Assembly: GCA_024639745.1 (NCBI GenBank)
Contig: JAHEHW010000084.1
Span: 1-7,216, forward strand
Length of the DNA: 7,216 nucleotides
Reading direction: 5' to 3'
DNA from: Salaquimonas sp.
GTDB taxonomy: Bacteria; Pseudomonadota; Alphaproteobacteria; Rhizobiales; Rhizobiaceae
Positions within the stretch are counted from its first letter, which is position 1. The number at the start of each line of letters is the position of its first letter. The translations under genes and the position numbers were made by a program. Shown piece after piece: positions 6,151 through 7,216 of this stretch. The notes below the pieces were generated by a model. It was not told the DNA's origin. It made no database searches and saw nothing but the letters and a program-made list of their open reading frames with translations.

Positions 6151-7216
6151 CTATTCGGCCGGTGACGTTGCCGTCACATGCTCACTTTTCTTGTCTTTTT
6201 TCGTAATCCGGTTCCAGAGTCTGGTGCCGCCCTCGACCAGACCACCTGGCAGGAAGATAACGACAAGCATGAACATGATGCCAAGCGTCAGATGCCAACC
6301 CTTTCCAACGAATGGATAGACGATCGCTACAAAGAAATCTTGGAAGCCGTCCGGTAGAAAGCTGAACCATTGCTGCAGGACCTGCTCGTTGATCTTCGAG
6401 AAAATATTCTCGAAATATTTGATGAAGCCAGCACCAAGAACCGGGCCGATCAACGTGCCAGCACCACCGAGTATTGTCATGAGAACCACCTCTCCCGAAG
6501 CAGTCCACTGCATGCGCTCGGCGCCGGCCAGCGGGTCCATAGCGGCCATCAATCCGCCGGCCAGGCCGGCATACATGCCGGATATTACGAAGGCCGCCAA
6601 AGCGTAGGGCCTAGTGTTCACACCAGTAAAGTTCAGGCGCTGCTGATTGGATTTGATCGCTCTTAGCATCATGCCAAAGGGCGACCGGAACAAGCGGATC
6701 GACAGATAGAAAACTGCAATCATGATGGCGGCACAGACATAGTAACCCGCATTGATATCGAAGGTCCATGCGCCCAACTCAATGGTGTGAGTAGCCCGCA
6801 TAGACAGGCCAAAGAGATGCGGAATGTCGGGCAAACTAGCGGAATGGAACCATTGCGGATCGTCAGCATATACCTGAAGGCCCGTTTCCCCGTTGGTCAA
6901 ATTGAATGACGGATTGGACAATACAGAATAGGCCAGCGCAAACGACATCTGCGCAAATGCCAAGGTCAGGATCGAGAAATAGATTCCCGAGCGCCGCAGA
7001 GAGATAAATCCGATGAGTAGCGAAAGAAGGGCAGCCACGATCACGGCGGAAAGAATTGCCGGAATCACATTGTAGCTAAACAGCTTGAACATCCAGACTG
7101 CGGCATAGGACCCCGCGCCAAGAAAAGCGGCGTGTCCGAACGATAGATAGCCGGTGAGGCCAAACAGGATGTTAAACCCGATTGCGAAGATTCCGAAGAT
7201 GATGAAACGTTGCATC
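6151..7216 (-). CDS. livM: LivM-type ABC importer permease (cluster 1), N-terminus probably cut by window edge
   Basis: Membrane subunit of the cluster 1 importer; 354 residues are visible if read from the ATG at 7215. The frame begins directly in a LivM core region, [31 protein letters not shown] (about 9-39). Relatives usually have 20-40 residues and a further membrane helix before this, so the true start is probably just beyond the edge and the ATG at 7215 an internal methionine. Further hallmarks are [18 protein letters not shown] (73-90), the ATPase-contacting segment [30 protein letters not shown] (184-213), and [23 protein letters not shown] (240-262). The tail is charged (KKDKKSEH). 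An external region of about 50 residues (100-150, [23 protein letters not shown]...) is long, as in many alphaproteobacterial homologues. A LivH and a binding protein for this transporter would be expected upstream. Confidence 0.93.
   Translation of the reverse strand, partial: MQRFIIFGIFAIGFNILFGLTGYLSFGHAAFLGAGSYAAVWMFKLFSYNVIPAILSAVIVAALLSLLIGFISLRRSGIYFSILTLAFAQMSFALAYSVLSNPSFNLTNGETGLQVYADDPQWFHSASLPDIPHLFGLSMRATHTIELGAWTFDINAGYYVCAAIMIAVFYLSIRLFRSPFGMMLRAIKSNQQRLNFTGVNTRPYALAAFVISGMYAGLAGGLMAAMDPLAGAERMQWTASGEVVLMTILGGAGTLIGPVLGAGFIKYFENIFSKINEQVLQQWFSFLPDGFQDFFVAIVYPFVGKGWHLTLGIMFMLVVIFLPGGLVEGGTRLWNRITKKDKKSEHVTATSPAE

Noticed and set aside
1..7216. Mobile elements, CRISPR arrays, tRNA or rRNA genes
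   Set aside because: I saw no terminal inverted repeats, transposase or integrase motifs, regularly spaced repeats, or RNA-gene signatures on either strand.

Overview
This window is one block of co-directional genes, all on the minus strand, so transcription runs from position 7216 towards position 1. It encodes parts of two HAAT-family (branched-chain amino acid or Liv type) ABC importers with a long-chain acyl-CoA synthetase-like ligase between them. The moderately GC-rich sequence, the short intergenic gaps, the 4-base ATGA overlaps and the ligase-LivG-LivH-LivM order suggest an alphaproteobacterium, perhaps Hyphomicrobiales. That placement is inference from style and architecture, because no phylogenetic marker lies in the window.

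Layout in transcription order. Cluster 1: a LivM-type permease (runs off the right edge to 6151), a LivG-type ATPase (6140-5382) and a LivF-type ATPase (5385-4618). Next comes a 280-base non-coding gap (4617-4338). It holds a hairpin just after livF, a sigma70-like promoter candidate with a perfect TTGACA -35 box, an imperfect dyad over that -35 box, and a possible 15-codon leader ORF with a strong Shine-Dalgarno sequence. Cluster 2: an AMP-forming acyl-CoA ligase (4337-2340), a second LivG-type ATPase (2343-1501), a LivH-type permease (1449-418) and a second LivM-type permease (414 to beyond the left edge).

How they work together. A HAAT importer normally needs a periplasmic binding protein, two membrane subunits (LivH, LivM) and two ATPases (LivG, LivF). 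Here LivM and LivG each occur twice as clearly different paralogues, so two transporters are encoded side by side. No binding protein is visible; a LivH for cluster 1 and a LivF for cluster 2 are also missing and probably lie just outside the window. The ligase is the first gene of cluster 2 and its stop codon overlaps the LivG start, so it is probably made together with the importer. This suggests that cluster 2 imports a carboxylic acid (fatty, aromatic or branched) that is trapped as a CoA thioester, rather than an ordinary amino acid. The least explained part of the window is the leader region in front of the ligase.
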